Positions 25,302 through 40,390 of a stretch of DNA of 64,000 nt are shown here, piece after piece (within the stretch, counting starts at the first letter, position 1; each line of letters opens with the position of its first letter). A program made the translations under genes and the position numbers. Under the pieces are notes generated by a model. It did no database searches and was not told the DNA's origin. It was given only the letters and a program-made list of their open reading frames with translations. The stretch spans positions 122,021,705-122,085,704 of the forward strand of contig CM042012.1 of the NCBI GenBank assembly GCA_023525715.1, read 5' to 3'. This DNA is from Cichorium intybus. Taxonomy: Eukaryota; Streptophyta; Magnoliopsida; Asterales; Asteraceae.

Positions 25302-26694
25302 AACACCCCACACTTGTGCCTTGCTTGTCCCCAAGCAAGAGAGTTTTTAATAGATTTTAACTAAGACTCAAACAATTTTTGACTGTGTTCAATTTCAAAG
25401 CTTATTGCCTTTTGAGTTAGAGTGGAATAGTTCGTGAAAACATAATCGGAATGTTCTTTGGAATTCATGGCTTTCTAGAGAACCCTTGATTACAAACTTT
25501 CTGTCCACAATGAAGTGTACTTACTCATTCAGATTCTAAAGGCCATTAAGGAATTGTCCATGACTTTCGATGTTGTTCGTGTAACGAGCTTTCAAAAATA
25601 CCATCCCAGACCAGACGATCTTAGGTGGTAAGGTGCATAAGTCCCACCCATTTTAGACTTACCGGCTCGAACAACAAAGGCCACAGATTGACATTTCCTT
25701 CCTAAATTCCAATCCTAAAACACTCTAATCGTCTAACTCCTAAAACTCAACTTGTTTGACTAAACTAATAGCATGGTAACAACTACATAGTATTTCTCGA
25801 AAAATACTAGTGCTATAACATTCACAAATTATTCGTTTCAAAATTACAATCTAATAGAAATTTTGAAACATTGCTAAAAATTTGAAAATTGACTCATTTC
25901 CCGAAAAAATTTCAAAAACACACTCTTTCGACCGTCCACACCCCACACTTAAAACCGTACAACGTCCCCGTTGTACAAAATAATTCAAAACTAGGGAGAA
26001 AGAGTTACCCCTTTAGAACGGTAGAACTACTTGCTGTCGGAACCATTTGTAACAGGGTCGATTGTTCGCGTCATTCACGATGAAATCCGGGAGTCGGGCG
26101 CAGCAGTAAACACGTCGGCATAACATGAGTGTAGGGATACGGTGACCCCACACTTGTGTTATGCAACTCTATCAGTTGGTGCAGCAATCACGGTTTGGCA
26201 AGATACTAACAAACATATTAAAAATAAAAGTTGCAAAATACAAAAGAAGATTATACATTGCGAGTTGCTGCCCTTCTTGCTGATTCCCCGTTTCCGCGAC
26301 GCCGGAGTGTCAAGGCCGCAACGCGTAAATGCTATAAGATCCAGTGTCCATCGACCAAAGTTGAAAGTCCGCGGCGCCAAATGAATATGTCCGCATCGCG
26401 AGTATGCGCAAAAAGCCCCTGTGCATCGGGTCTCTCCTCGACCCGCGTCGCGGTTTGATGGTGTTGGTGGCGCGTGCATTGTTTTGTTTTTCCGTTCGAA
26501 TCCCTCATGGTCATCCCACACTTGGGTCATACCGTATCGCACTCAACAATGATTATCTTCAATGATATTTTGACCAAAAATAAAAATGGAAATAAAAATA
26601 AAAATAAAAATAAAAGAAAATATTTATCGAAAATCGGGTTGCTTTCCGAAAGCGCTTCTTTGTTTGGTCTTTTAGCTGGACCGTCTTTCTGCGG

Positions 26695-27912
26695 CTACGG
26701 TGGATCGTACGCCATTTGACTCCACTGATTTCCAGTCACCACCGTCCCTTCGTTGATACCATACTTCAATTTCCCCGGGTCAAATGGTTTGCCGGTTCCT
26801 CTGCTGCTGCCCGGTTGCCGTTTTCTGATTATTTTACGCGAATGCTTAGAAGTGGCTTTAAACCTCCATGCTCGGTCCTTCCTTCGGTGTCTCTTCAACA
26901 TCACCGACTTAGCATGGAGCGCGCCTAGTGCCTCTACCAGTAATTGTTTTGCAAATTTCATTTTGCTTGCGTCTCGCGTGCTATCTTTAGTTTGCAATTT
27001 TGGCTTGCAGTACCAATAAAGGTTTTCCAATCGAATGGGATCGGGAGGCAACATATTTAGATGCTCCCGAATGTCCTCATCAATGGTATTGATCACATCT
27101 AATTTTCCATTCATGAATGGATCATGAGTGGCGATAAAATCATGTTTATTGTTTTCAAAGACCAACTCGTCGGCATCATCTTCTTGATCATCGTCCAACA
27201 GGTGGATCGGTACCAAGAGTGAGCGACTGGTTTGATCTGGTGGTGGTACAAAGTCACCCATCACCAGATCCTTACTTTCAAAATGCTCAAAATTTTCAAA
27301 AATTTTAGGAATTGTTGGGCTGGGGTCTGTACTGTCACTTACAGCCTCCTCCACAACCTCCTCATCAATCAAATCGTCTGGTGATGGTATGGATTCACTC
27401 ATCACTAGCTCGACATTATCAACATTTTCAAAAATATCAAAAACATCAAAAGCTGTTGAGTCAGAGGTAGCATTGTCACCTACAACCTCTTCCTCAACAA
27501 CATTTTTGACCCTCTCAGTGGTCTCTTGACTTTCCCACGGTGCATGCCCTTCCATCACATATTCGGGTGATGCAAGTTCACACACATTATCATTGGTATA
27601 AAAATCACTCGCCTCCGATTCTGGCGAAGGTGGAGAACATTTCCAACTTTCCTCTAACTGATCTAAAGAAGCTTGCAATCTTACAAGAGAATCAGCCTGG
27701 TCCTTCTGCTCTTGATGAGTGTTATACACGAGTACCCAAAGTTGGGCCCAGGTTGCAGAATTTTCAGGTTGAGATGACTCCTCGGTCCGCCATCCATTGT
27801 CATCGGATGATCCATTGTAGCAATCATCCTCGTAATAGGTGTCGGCCGGATTTTCATAATATTCATAATACTGATCCGGGTACATGTAATCGCCCATTAT
27901 GAAGACGTACAC
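26695..27912 (-). CDS. 405-aa acidic protein of unknown function, carried by the non-autonomous element
   Basis: I do not recognise it. It is in element sense and starts about 75 bp after the primer-binding site, where gag normally begins. A second ATG at codon 6 (MGDYMYPDQYYEYYEN) may be the true start. The N-terminal part is Tyr/Asp/Glu-rich, and the middle (about 90-270) is strongly acidic with repeated FENVDN/FENFEHFE-like words. The last ~110 residues turn basic (MLKRHRRKDRAWRF, KHSRKIIRKRQPG). There is no zinc knuckle, no DSG protease motif, and no reverse transcriptase or integrase. The ORF has stayed open while the enzymes are gone. An acidic body with a basic tail could suit nucleic-acid packaging, but that is inference. 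Confidence 0.6.
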   Translation of the reverse strand: MYVFIMGDYMYPDQYYEYYENPADTYYEDDCYNGSSDDNGWRTEESSQPENSATWAQLWVLVYNTHQEQKDQADSLVRLQASLDQLEESWKCSPPSPESEASDFYTNDNVCELASPEYVMEGHAPWESQETTERVKNVVEEEVVGDNATSDSTAFDVFDIFENVDNVELVMSESIPSPDDLIDEEVVEEAVSDSTDPSPTIPKIFENFEHFESKDLVMGDFVPPPDQTSRSLLVPIHLLDDDQEDDADELVFENNKHDFIATHDPFMNGKLDVINTIDEDIREHLNMLPPDPIRLENLYWYCKPKLQTKDSTRDASKMKFAKQLLVEALGALHAKSVMLKRHRRKDRAWRFKATSKHSRKIIRKRQPGSSRGTGKPFDPGKLKYGINEGTVVTGNQWSQMAYDPP

Positions 27913-27987
27913 ATACCAAAAATCAACAAACTAAAATCAAACATCAAAAGAAACAACCCTACTGATCGTCTATCCTAAGCGCACAAC

Positions 27988-28005
27988 TCCCCGGCAACGG
28001 CGCCA
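27988..28005 (-). promoter_or_regulatory. Primer-binding site, tRNA-Asp type
   Basis: TGGCGCCGTTGCCGGGGA on the minus strand, five bases inside the 5' LTR. Confidence 0.85.
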
Positions 28006-28010
28006 AAATT

Positions 28011-29053
28011 TGACACGCGCAGCGGTCGTCGTGCGGTCAAAAATAAGAAAAAAATGCCTAACACACACTAGTACAGTGGTAGTCAGGGTCGATCCGCAGG
28101 AGTTACGTGGTTAGGACAAGACGATAGATTACCAACTGTAGTGTCACTCTACAGTCAGCGGTATTGTTTCTACTTTGCCAAAAACCAACTAAAAACACAA
28201 TTCCAAGACCACTGCAAAAACCTAACTCGAGCATAAACTAAACTAACCCAAATCAAATCCTAGACTAAAGTTCCTTACTGAAATCAGAACTAAATTCAGA
28301 ATCCAGAAGCAAACAATCAATCCAATACAATCAAAACACATCCAAACATCAATAATGCAAAATAACATCAAACCGAATGATTACTTTCATATAAATCAAA
28401 ACCAAACTCAAATCCAAGCCACACAATCAAATATCAGATCCAACTACTGACTAATGCTACTGAAATCAGAACTATAAATCTAAACAAACATCGAGTAATC
28501 GATGGAAATCCCAATTGTGGAATATCTCGATACCGAGTTGATAAAACGAGAGAAAAATCAAATTACTAACCAAACTATTGATGTAACTGAGAAAAATCAC
28601 GAAATCGGCCTTCCGGATCCCTCCTTCGCGTCCCGGGATGAGTGAAAAGTCGGACGGGACTCCGGTATTTATAATGGTGCGAAATTAGGGTTTCCGCATC
28701 GCGGCCACTTAGAATCCGCGACGCGCGTGTTGCCTTATCCCGCAATCTCGGAATTCAAAAACGAAGAATTTATCCGGTCGCGAGATAGCGGCGCTATCTC
28801 AAGAAATAGCGGTTCTATTGTCGATAGCGGCTCTATCTCAAGAGATAGCGCCTCTATTTCTGTCAGGTCCAACTTTTTGCCTTTTTCGCTCCACAACTTC
28901 TCCAGAATTGCACTAAAACCCCTGCATTTACACTAAAAATATTTCCAAGCACTTTGACACAAAAGTAAGTGATATTAGCCAATTAATAATGATAAATTAA
29001 CTAAAACACAGCTCAACAACTTCTAAAATACTTGATATTACTAGGCGTTGTCA
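28011..29053 (-). repeat. 5' LTR of the non-autonomous element
   Basis: Upstream LTR in element sense, about 98% identical to 24259-25301 by eye and of the same length. Confidence 0.85.
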
Positions 29054-30303
29054 GACCCGCACATTTAGTAAATTCGGACCAAATCGCCTGATGTCGTGCA
29101 CGCCCGCATGGGGTGCCCTTCATGGGTCATGCGGCCCGCATCTCTGTCCCTCACCTTTTGTGACATTTTTGCTTCAAGTATTGCAATGTTTAGGACTTAG
29201 TTCTTAGTACTTGACAACTTGTTATAAAGAACCGTTAACTAAGGAAATTCCATATACATTGAAATTCTAGTACCTCTCTCCTTGGGATCAAGTTTAATAA
29301 ACTACTTCCTTATCCATTATAGGAAGTGAGTAAGAGGTGTTGAAGTAGGCAAACCTTGGATCGTCTAGTGAAGGTGAGTTCACCGGGAGCACATGTCCCT
29401 ATTAAGCTACTTTGGTTTGAGTTGTTTTATGATCGTCATTCTAATATAATGTGCAATACTATATATGTATCGATATTTATGCATGTTTCACATCTAATTG
29501 TGCATTCACTAAAAGATGATTTCAAAATAACTTGGCATTCTTACATGCATTGTATTTCGGTGGAGAGTCGGAGAGGTCATTGATAATTCGTACGAGAAAC
29601 CTTGACGAAAGACGTATGATGGGTGATTTGATTTCTTGGTAATCATAACCATGCACGTGTCGCGACTAACTACCCCACATGTGGTGCTTGGTTCACAAGT
29701 GCGTAGCCTATGACGAAAGGACGGATGGTTTCTTAAAAACACTAGGGTGAGTTAAGACTTGATGAAGATGACTTGGGGGTTGGGGTTACTTGCATATGCA
29801 TATCATACATCATGTGACTTTCCCGATTGATGACATTGATTAATGACTTCTTTTAAATACCATCGAATGATGTTTAATGTAATTATTGTATAAGGGGGTT
29901 TTGGGACATAGTTCCTTACAATGACTTTTCTAGTTACATGAGTGTCGTATAATATTTTGGGGGGTTTAACTCGAGTCAGTAGTTGACTCCACTTACTCAT
30001 AATGAGTTAACCCTGGGTAAACTCGCTAGGCATTCCATTGCCTAACTTATTTTGATGTGTGCTCATGTTAGGAATATGAAGACTAGCGAGCAAGACATTT
30101 TGAAGGCCACGTTATGTGTGGTACTTAAACATATGTTTTATTAATAGATTATGACTACTTCCTCGCTACCACTTAACTTGACTTTTGATGTGATATTTGG
30201 GACCAAAAACTTTCCGCAAATGATGATGACTTGTGTTGGCAAAATTATTTTTAAAATTTTAAATGATGATATATTTTAAATACCCGTCACGAGGGGTGCC
30301 ACA

Positions 30304-32100
30304 ACCTTCGATTCCACAACTCTTCTATATCATCGTTCTACTCCAAGGAATGCAAGACAACCACCATTCCTCAGACCAAACTCCCTTTTAGGAAATAAAT
30401 CTTGTGGTTCATCTTGCTCTTCATAACTGCAAGAGCACCCTTGAATACCTGCAGCCAGTCGTCATCACCAGAATACCCCTACCCCATTTTTACCAAAGTA
30501 CATAGGGAATGACATTCTTCCTCAGGTCCAGGACATACTAGTAATCTAGTCTTCGAATAATACCATCAGACATTTGAACGACACCGTAGTGCTACCTCTA
30601 ATTCTCCATAACCCATCATCCCCCACTTATCCCTGCCATTCCACTCTTTCGATGATTCAAACAACTCAAAGTTAAAAGGATCCACCTGAGTTTAAAATAT
30701 AGGCATCAACATAACTAGTTGTACATGTTATCAAGACTTCGCTCTGTGCTCTCCCACCAAAGATTCATGAACAACCACAACACTGTCATTTCTGCTCATT
30801 TGACTTTTATTGTTTCCTTTCTTTAGTCACGGACAATCGCGTCGGTTATTCCTTTTTTCCTTGCAATTATAATACTTAATCTTAGTCAAAGCTCTAGATT
30901 TGGAACGTGACTTCCCTCTATTCCCTCCATTTGTTTCTGTTGTTCTTCCTCTACTCACAAACAAACTTGAATCGGATCCTTCATCTCCAACTGAAACTTG
31001 TATTTTGAGTTCCTTGGACAACAAGGAATCCTTCACGTCATCACAGAATTTGTAGTCCTAATATACAACATGGTATATATGATATTCTCAGATGAATTCG
31101 ACAGTGAACATAACATAATCAATGTCTGATCCTCATCGTTGATTTTCACTAGAACTCCTAACACATCCAAAATAATCCGCTTGAAGGCATCCAGATGGTC
31201 TTTAACCGGTGTATCTGCAAACATCCTTGGAGTATACAAATTTTTTTCTAATACAACGTATTCTTGAGAGAATTGTTCTGACACTTGTGATATCATTTCT
31301 CCCAAAGACTAGAAGCAGAAGAATGATCGACAACCTCCTATAACACCTCATCTGTCAAGCTTAACATAATGGCACTGTGTGCTTTTGCTAGGATATCCTT
31401 GCTTTTGCCATGATATCCTTCTTCATCATATCTACCATGTCTTTTGGTAATTTAGCTTCTCCTTCCAATGTTGCTGCACAACCCTGTTGAACCAAAAGAG
31501 CCCTCATATTCACCTTCCACATGGTGAAATCCTTTGAACCATTGAACTTCTCCGAATCTAATTTGTGAGTCGGCATCTTCAATAAACAGAGCAAACCATT
31601 GGCTCTAATACCACTTGTTGGGAAGTACGCAAAAAAAAAAACACAAGCAAATCACACACAAGAAAAAAGACAACGATATAACGTGGTTCGTCAAGGTAAC
31701 CTACGTCCACACGACAATGAAAGGAGTTATTCACAAGATTAGAGAACAAGTTATGGTGTTTGACAATGGTGTGTCTTTCTCTAGTCTCTACACGGATGAC
31801 CTCTAAACCTAACACGATATCACTATTTATAGGCATTGAAAAGTCAACCCTAGAAATGTTGTGTTAGGCCATGAATTACATGGAAATAGAATTAGGGTTT
31901 CCGAAAATAGCATATTCATCGCAATCGAGGACCACGTCAAACTGAGGCCATCAAATCTTCTCCATCAGAGGATGATCAGGAAACCAAACCGAGGTACCAC
32001 CAAATAACTGAACCGAAACATATGATAGCCGAACCGAGGCTTCGGTTCCAGCATGCATCCATCCAACCATATTCAGACACTCCTGTTGATCTTTGTCTCC
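30304..32100 (-). mobile_element. Copia element remnant, 5' segment (LTR, primer site, gag)
   Basis: Upstream half of the copia element that continues at 19390-21525. The primer site at 31601-31613 reads TGGTATTAGAGCC on the minus strand (tRNA-iMet type). The LTR starts at 31616 (TGTTGGGAAG in plus orientation), with TATAAATAG on the minus strand near 31824-31832. The outer LTR edge is unclear, around 32100. Confidence 0.7.
30827..31594 (-). pseudogene. Copia gag, broken
   Basis: Reading from 31594: LDSEKFNGSKDFTMWKVNMRALLVQQG is the N-terminal Gag signature. The middle, VKDHLDAFKRIILDVLG with NDEDQTLIMLCSLSNS (31033-31305), is UBN2-type Gag. The zinc knuckle appears as YYNCKEKRNNRRDCP (30827-31036), where the first cysteine and the histidine of CX2CX4HX4C are substituted. 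Stops and frame changes separate the parts. Confidence 0.75.
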
Positions 32101-33211
32101 TAATAAGATTTGAATCCTGAAGTTAAATGCTCGTCTGATGACATACCTCTACTTGACTCCAAATTCAATCACCTCTCGTATCGCATGAACTGCATTGCCT
32201 CGGATGAACTGCTACGCCTCGCATTCGTACATTGCTTCGCGTCATCCAAGTTTGGTTCATACTCTTCGACCGAGAACATGAATCTCAAATTATATCCAAC
32301 ACCTTTCAATGGGTTACTCAATAGAAACATTAAGATTAAAAGCCAATTAAGTTTCATGGTTACAAAACCCTATCGTGGCTTTTATTTCATAATTGATTTT
32401 TCTTTTTGCTAGCGCGTTGCTAGTCTTATTAAAATACAAATGCTAAAAAGAATCTTTAAGAATGTCATCAAAGGAAAGAATCTGATCGAAAACCAGTCAT
32501 GTAAAACCTTTATGAGTAAGCAACATAAAAATATGACAAATAATTCCGAGATTACTGTATCATATGTAAAACCTCCATTAGAATGAAGAATAAAATATGA
32601 TTTCTCACACATACAGATATTATTAAACCTTTACATTTCTTGTAAATCTCTATTTTTGATCGAAATGCTTTGTTTAACCAATAGAAATGACGTTCTTGAT
32701 GGTAACTACCGTGAATATTTGTAACAAAACAGTTAGCAGAACCGTGGTATTAAGACACAAATTTTCTTTCAAACTCGTCTGTGTGAATTATAAATCTAGG
32801 ATTGAATTACTTTAACAACCAGTGATTTTCTTACTTTAAAAGGACGCAAATAATAATTTGGTGAAAGTTTAGCGTTGTCCATTACACACGCATGCCAACT
32901 TACTATCCAATACCTAACTGTTGGGTATCAATTCATGACTTATAAGTTTCTTTATTGGAATAAGGTTTAATTGGCCAAAAATCACATTGGTTTTCCTTCG
33001 GGTACGCATATTATGTTATGAAATGTGTTATCTTTGACGTGAAATATGTTTAAAGAATAATGTTTGTCTGCATATAGAATATCTAAAACCCATAATCCTT
33101 TTATTATTCTAAAACTAAAAACATATTCGTCTTTTTTATGAGTAATTAGTATTTTAAAATATTTTAAAAAAGATAATGTTGTAATTGACTAACTATAGAG
33201 GTGAACTAACA
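32101..33211. other. Spacer
   Basis: AT-rich; no gene or element recognised. Confidence 0.45.
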
Positions 33212-33899
33212 CACTACAAGAATCGAAGGCTATAGGGACGACAAATGTCGTCCCTATAGACCTAAAAGTCGTCCATATAGACCCTTGCAACGAAATGTCG
33301 TCGCTATAACCTTCGTCCCTACAGATTCGTCGCTATAGACCATAAATATCGTCCCAATAGCCTTCGTCTCTATAGCCTGGCTATAGAGACGGCATTTCGT
33401 GCCTATAGAGTCGTTTTAAAAAAGTTTCGCTTTCAAAATAATGGCCTGCAGTGACGACAATTCGTCGCAATAGCTTGAGCTATAGAAACGACGTGTCATC
33501 CCTATATCCCTAGCTATTGCGACGACATGTCGTCACTACAGGCCATCTGAAAAAATCGCACACTCTTTTGCAACGACATGTCGTCTCTATAGCTCAAGCT
33601 TTTGCAACTAAATGTCGTCCCTATAGACCCTGTACAAGTTTTCTTTTTTGTTTCCACAAAATGTCAAATATTGTATGTAGTAACAATACGATTCAGCAAA
33701 ATATAAAATATGAATACTAAAACATATAAAACAACGTACCAATAACACATAATTATATAATTTACCAAAACACATAACGTTAATATATAAAATAGCATCC
33801 AAATATTACACAAAAGTTGTTTATCACATTGTTTTAATCGCTTTCGCTTTCGGTTTCATCTTCATTTCCGGCGCCACCTCCTTCACTATCACTTGTTTG

Positions 33900-35075
33900 T
33901 CACCTTTCATCATTGTCTTGGTTGTTTGGAGATTGAACCCGTATAAATTGTAGTTGTGTTTGATCAACTTGAAATTGAAACGGTTGGAACGGTTGTGGAA
34001 TGTTATTTTGTGTAAAAATTGATTGCATGTGCTGCTTAAACTGTTGACTTAATTGTTGAGTCAACTGCCGAGTCAATTGTTGGGTAAACTGTTGGGTAAA
34101 TTGTTGAGTCATTTGGTTGAAGTTTTGGGTTAATGTTGAAGCGTCCGGTGCGTGGTAAGCTGGGATATTCTTGAGTTTTCTACCAACTTCCCGTGTGTGG
34201 CAATGCCTTTCTCCAAGCGCACGTTTAAGACATTTAACCTGATCATCAACCTTTGACTCATCACCATTAGCTTTGTGTAGCATGGTGTTGTACTCAGCTT
34301 GGATTTTTTTCCTACATTAAACAAAACAACAAACGTATATTAGTTTTTAACGTATATTAGTTTTTATATCTAAAGTTCGACAGCATAACTGCTATAAAAT
34401 GAATAACCAACTTGTTTACCTATAAATAATACCAATAACAATTCTCATATTTCAATATATGCAATGATTTCCAATAGCAAAACAGACATTCTACACTAAA
34501 TTGCATATCAATATGTTACACAATATAAAAACATACTATAAACATATTTCTAGAAATATTACTTACCCAATCAGCTTGTGCACGATTATTCACCCAACCA
34601 TGACCTTCCTTGAAGTGACTTTTTCTCCACCCTTCTATGTGGCTACTCTTTCCGTTTGCTTGGACCTATAAATTAACAACAAGATTTAATATAATTTCAT
34701 AGAATTATTAATAACTCCTCAAATACTTAAAAAATTCATACTTCTTTATGTCGTTTTTGTGCATATGATTCAGTCCCATGAGAACTTGTATACAGTTGTT
34801 GTTCTCTATTGCCTTTGTTTTTTTGAACGGATCATGTACTTCTCTATGGTAAATAATCTATCAAAGACCTTCCCCCACGCCTGGGGAGTCTGTGTAGACG
34901 GGGGATGCGCCCGTGCCCTCTCAATATCTGTGTAACCTCCATGGTTATCAAAATGTTCTTTCAAGTCGTGTTTTCGTCGCTTGTAGCTGTTGGCACAATC
35001 GGTCTCTATTCCAAGTACAAGTCCATTCCAGTGTGGTGTGTTCCTCCAACAAGCAAGATCAAAATAATTCTGCAA
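33900..35075 (-). pseudogene. CACTA second ORF (Ptta/En/Spm plant transposase family), broken
   Basis: The 34806-35075 frame (FDLACWRNTPHWNGLVLG, RKHDLKEHFDNHGGYTDIER) resembles the plant Ptta/En/Spm transposase domain. The 33900-34324 frames give the C-terminal part with GKKSKLSTTPCY-like and REVGRKLKNIPAYHAPDA segments. They end in an unusual Gln-rich run of TQQF/TQQL units followed by PQPFQPFQF. The region between is AT-rich and probably intronic. In En/Spm the second product binds the subterminal repeats. This copy has stops between the parts. Confidence 0.65.
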
Positions 35076-35249
35076 AACAAAGGATTAGAAGACATTTAGA
35101 AATTATAAAATTGAAAGAAAAATAAAACATTATATCGTATACTTACATGAAGTGTCAGATAAATGTCTCTCTTGTATTTGTCAGGAACATTGTTCCAACT
35201 GTGATAGTGCATTGGAACTCTTCTACCAACCTTATTTGATATCAATCGA

Positions 35250-37526
35250 TAAACATCTGGCAGTTATCTCCAATCACAATGAACTTTTGTCCATTGTCAT
35301 CTAACAAAAGAGGTAATGGCTTCTCATTGGTTTTTTGGAACTCCTAAAGAAGATTTAAGTCTTTTCCCTTTCCACGAGTCTTCTTTTTAGGTTTAGCTAC
35401 ATGATACATGTAATTGAATAGCTTCTTCAGGTAAATGTAGAATTAGATGGACCATTATGTCAAAAAATACAGGTGGATATATCAACTCCAAATTACATAG
35501 TATCTTTATGGCCTCATTATGTGCATCTTACATGTCTTTCACATACGCTGACCGTGCACAAATTTTTTTTAAAATGTACAAAGGTCAATGACAATAGTTG
35601 AAACATTTGCAAGCAGGCCAGCTCGGACCCCTATTGGTAGCAATTGTTGCATGAGTACGTGATGATCATGAGACTTTAAACCCATGACATTTGAATAATT
35701 AGAAGGCACCTTATTCTTAAAGTTCGATCTAAAGCAATCGGGCAGTCTCACCTCTTTAATGAACTAACAGAAACGTGCACGATCGGTTGGTTTGAAATAG
35801 TAAGGAGGATGTGGTTGATGTGTCTTGTTTTTTTCTGTTGCATCCATAGATCTTCGTGAATACCCAAATTTTCCAAATCTTTTCTTGCTTTGTGAGTGTC
35901 TTTTAATTTGTCGTTCATCACCAACGTACCTAATAAGATCTCAGATACGTTCTTCTCTATGTACATGACATCCATATTGTGTTTTAGTTCAAGAGAAGAC
36001 CAATGCTGAAGCTCGTAGAAGATACTGTGTTTTCTCCAATTGTACAATAATTCAGTACGCTTCCTTTTCGGTTTCTTACCCCTAAACTTAGGATGTTTCC
36101 CTAGAAGACGGACCGAGACGCACTTCAACTACTTTAATATTGATGCGTTACTAAATCTTCTGGGAGGCCTTCTTGACTCTTTTTGGCCATTAAAAAACAG
36201 ACTATCCCTCCATTTATGGTTGCTACGTAAGAATCGTCTCTTACCAACATAAGCTATCTTATTGGTTATTTGGATCGATGGTGTGTCCTTGTTGCAAGTG
36301 GAACATGCCTTATAACATTGACCACTCCATCCAGACAAACTACTACGAGCTGGATAATCGTTGACTGTCCATAGCAATGTTGCACGCATCGTGAATAGAG
36401 TGCTAGTTGATGATCTCTCATCTGGACTCCTTCGGTCCACAAAGTTTTCAACTCGTCCACTAGAGGCCTCAAAACACATCAATGTATTTCGTTGGTGATT
36501 TAGGGCCAAGGATTAACAGTGTCAGCATGAAAGAAGACTCTTTCATACATAACCACGTTGGTGTGTTATACATTGTCAATACTACTGGCCACATACTGTA
36601 AGGCTGAGTCATGTTACTAAATGGATTAAAGCAATCGACAGCCAAACCCAAGCAGACATTCCTAGGTTCTTTGGCAAACTCATGATATCTCTTGTCAAAT
36701 TATTGCCATGCCTTTCCATCAACCGGGTGACGCATCATACCATCATCTGAACTCCCAGTGTTATGCCAAGTCATATCTTTTGCAGTGAATCTGGAACTAT
36801 ACCTTCGATGAAGCCTGGAAGTCAAAGGAAAGTAACGTAAAACCTTTTGTGGCACTTTCTTCCCTTTTGTGATTTTGTCAACCCATCCACTCTCTTTATA
36901 GACGGGACAATTCTGTAATGAGGCATTCTCCTTCCAATACAGAGCACAAGCATGGATAGATTGATATCCTAATCCAATCTTTCTTAGCTTCTTCTTAGCT
37001 TCATAGTGGGAAACTGGAATCTTATTTTCTTTCTGGAACACAACTCTAAGAAACTCTAAAAGTTGGTCAAATGAACTGTCTGTCCATTTGTTGATAACTT
37101 TAATGTGCATCATTTTTGCTAGAAAGTTTAGAGAAGACATCTAGGTACAGCTAGGGTATAACTCCGTATTGAGCTCTTCAAACAATGCATCAAATTCCGG
37201 GTCCACACCATTCCCTCTTCATTTCTATTTTCTTCAAATGTATCTTGCTCTGCTATAGCATCATCTATTATGTCAAACATCTCATACGTTGTTGTCGTAT
37301 GTCTTCTTGAAGCCTAAAGTGTGTCTAAATCGGAAGCGGGATATTTCTCACCGTGATAAGTCCATATCTTATACGTCTGTTGAAAGCCACGATCATGTAT
37401 ATGGGCGTAAATCGTAGACACAACGTCCGGGTACGAATTCACACAATCTCTACATGGGAAACAAGCTTTCCCTTCTTCGTCTACATGGTTTTTGGAAATC
37501 TCTATGAAGTTCTTAAGACCTTCCAA
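35250..37526 (-). pseudogene. TNP2-type CACTA transposase, broken in several frames
   Basis: In order on the minus strand: 37314-37526, CFPCRDCVNSYPDV with HIHDRGF (Transpos_assoc zinc region); 36700-37140, LGLGYQSIHAC-like region with NCPVYKESGWV and TGSSDDGMMRHPVDGKAW. Then 36469-36651, GLAVDCFNPFSNM with YSMWPVVLTMYNTP (tnp2 core); 36266-36472, RPLVDELKTLWTEGVQM. Then 35748-36128, ELQHWSSLELKHNMDVMYIEKNV, and 35569-35751, MGLKSHDHHVLMQQLLPIG. The 35380-35500 stretch continues into a DUF4218-like part (YPPVFFDIMVHL-like). At least four frame changes or stops make it non-coding today. Confidence 0.8.

Positions 37527-38600
<1,074 letters not shown>

Positions 38601-38695
<95 letters not shown>
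38601..38695. repeat. (TA)n microsatellite
   Basis: TA run between the hAT-like MITE and the inverted LINE segment. It extends the LINE frame artificially as Tyr-Ile. Confidence 0.95.
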
Positions 38696-39798
<1,103 letters not shown>

Positions 39799-39799
39799 C

Positions 39800-40390
<591 letters not shown>

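Larger units (their letters stand above)
24259..29053 (-). mobile_element. Complete non-autonomous LTR retrotransposon (tRNA-Asp primed, Athila/Tat-like)
   Basis: LTRs of equal length (1043 bp) lie at 24259-25301 and 28011-29053; both start TGACACGCGCAGCGG and end GGCGTTGTCA. GACCC is duplicated at 24254-24258 and 29054-29058. The primer site at 27988-28005 reads on the minus strand TGGCGCCGTTGCCGGGGA, complementary to the 3' end of tRNA-Asp, as in Athila/Tat-lineage Ty3/gypsy elements. A purine-rich GTGTGGGGTG lies beside the left LTR. The 2.7 kb interior lacks protease, reverse transcriptase and integrase but holds a 405-codon ORF. I counted roughly 20 differences between the LTRs (about 2%), so this is a fairly recent insertion that needed proteins in trans. 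Confidence 0.85.
21526..30303 (+). mobile_element. Solo LTR of a long-LTR Ty3/gypsy element, split by a later insertion
   Basis: The ends are TGTAACATCC (21526) and GGGGTGCCACA (30303), flanked by identical ACCTT (21521-21525 and 30304-30308). After subtracting the 24259-29053 insertion and its duplicated target the length is about 4.0 kb, close to the solo LTR at 3.9-8.7 kb. There is no internal domain, primer site or second LTR. A TATA box (CCTATAAATAGGG) lies near 22275, followed by a leader-like stretch, so the LTR is in plus orientation. I infer loss of the body by LTR-LTR recombination. Confidence 0.65.

Noticed and set aside
26159..26542. 127-codon minus-strand frame after the 405-aa ORF as a second protein of the non-autonomous element
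   Set aside because: Overlapping frames of similar length exist on the other strand and no motif is present; treated as non-coding 3' region.
26695..27912. 405-aa ORF as a host gene
   Set aside because: It lies between matched LTRs, in element sense, just after the primer-binding site.
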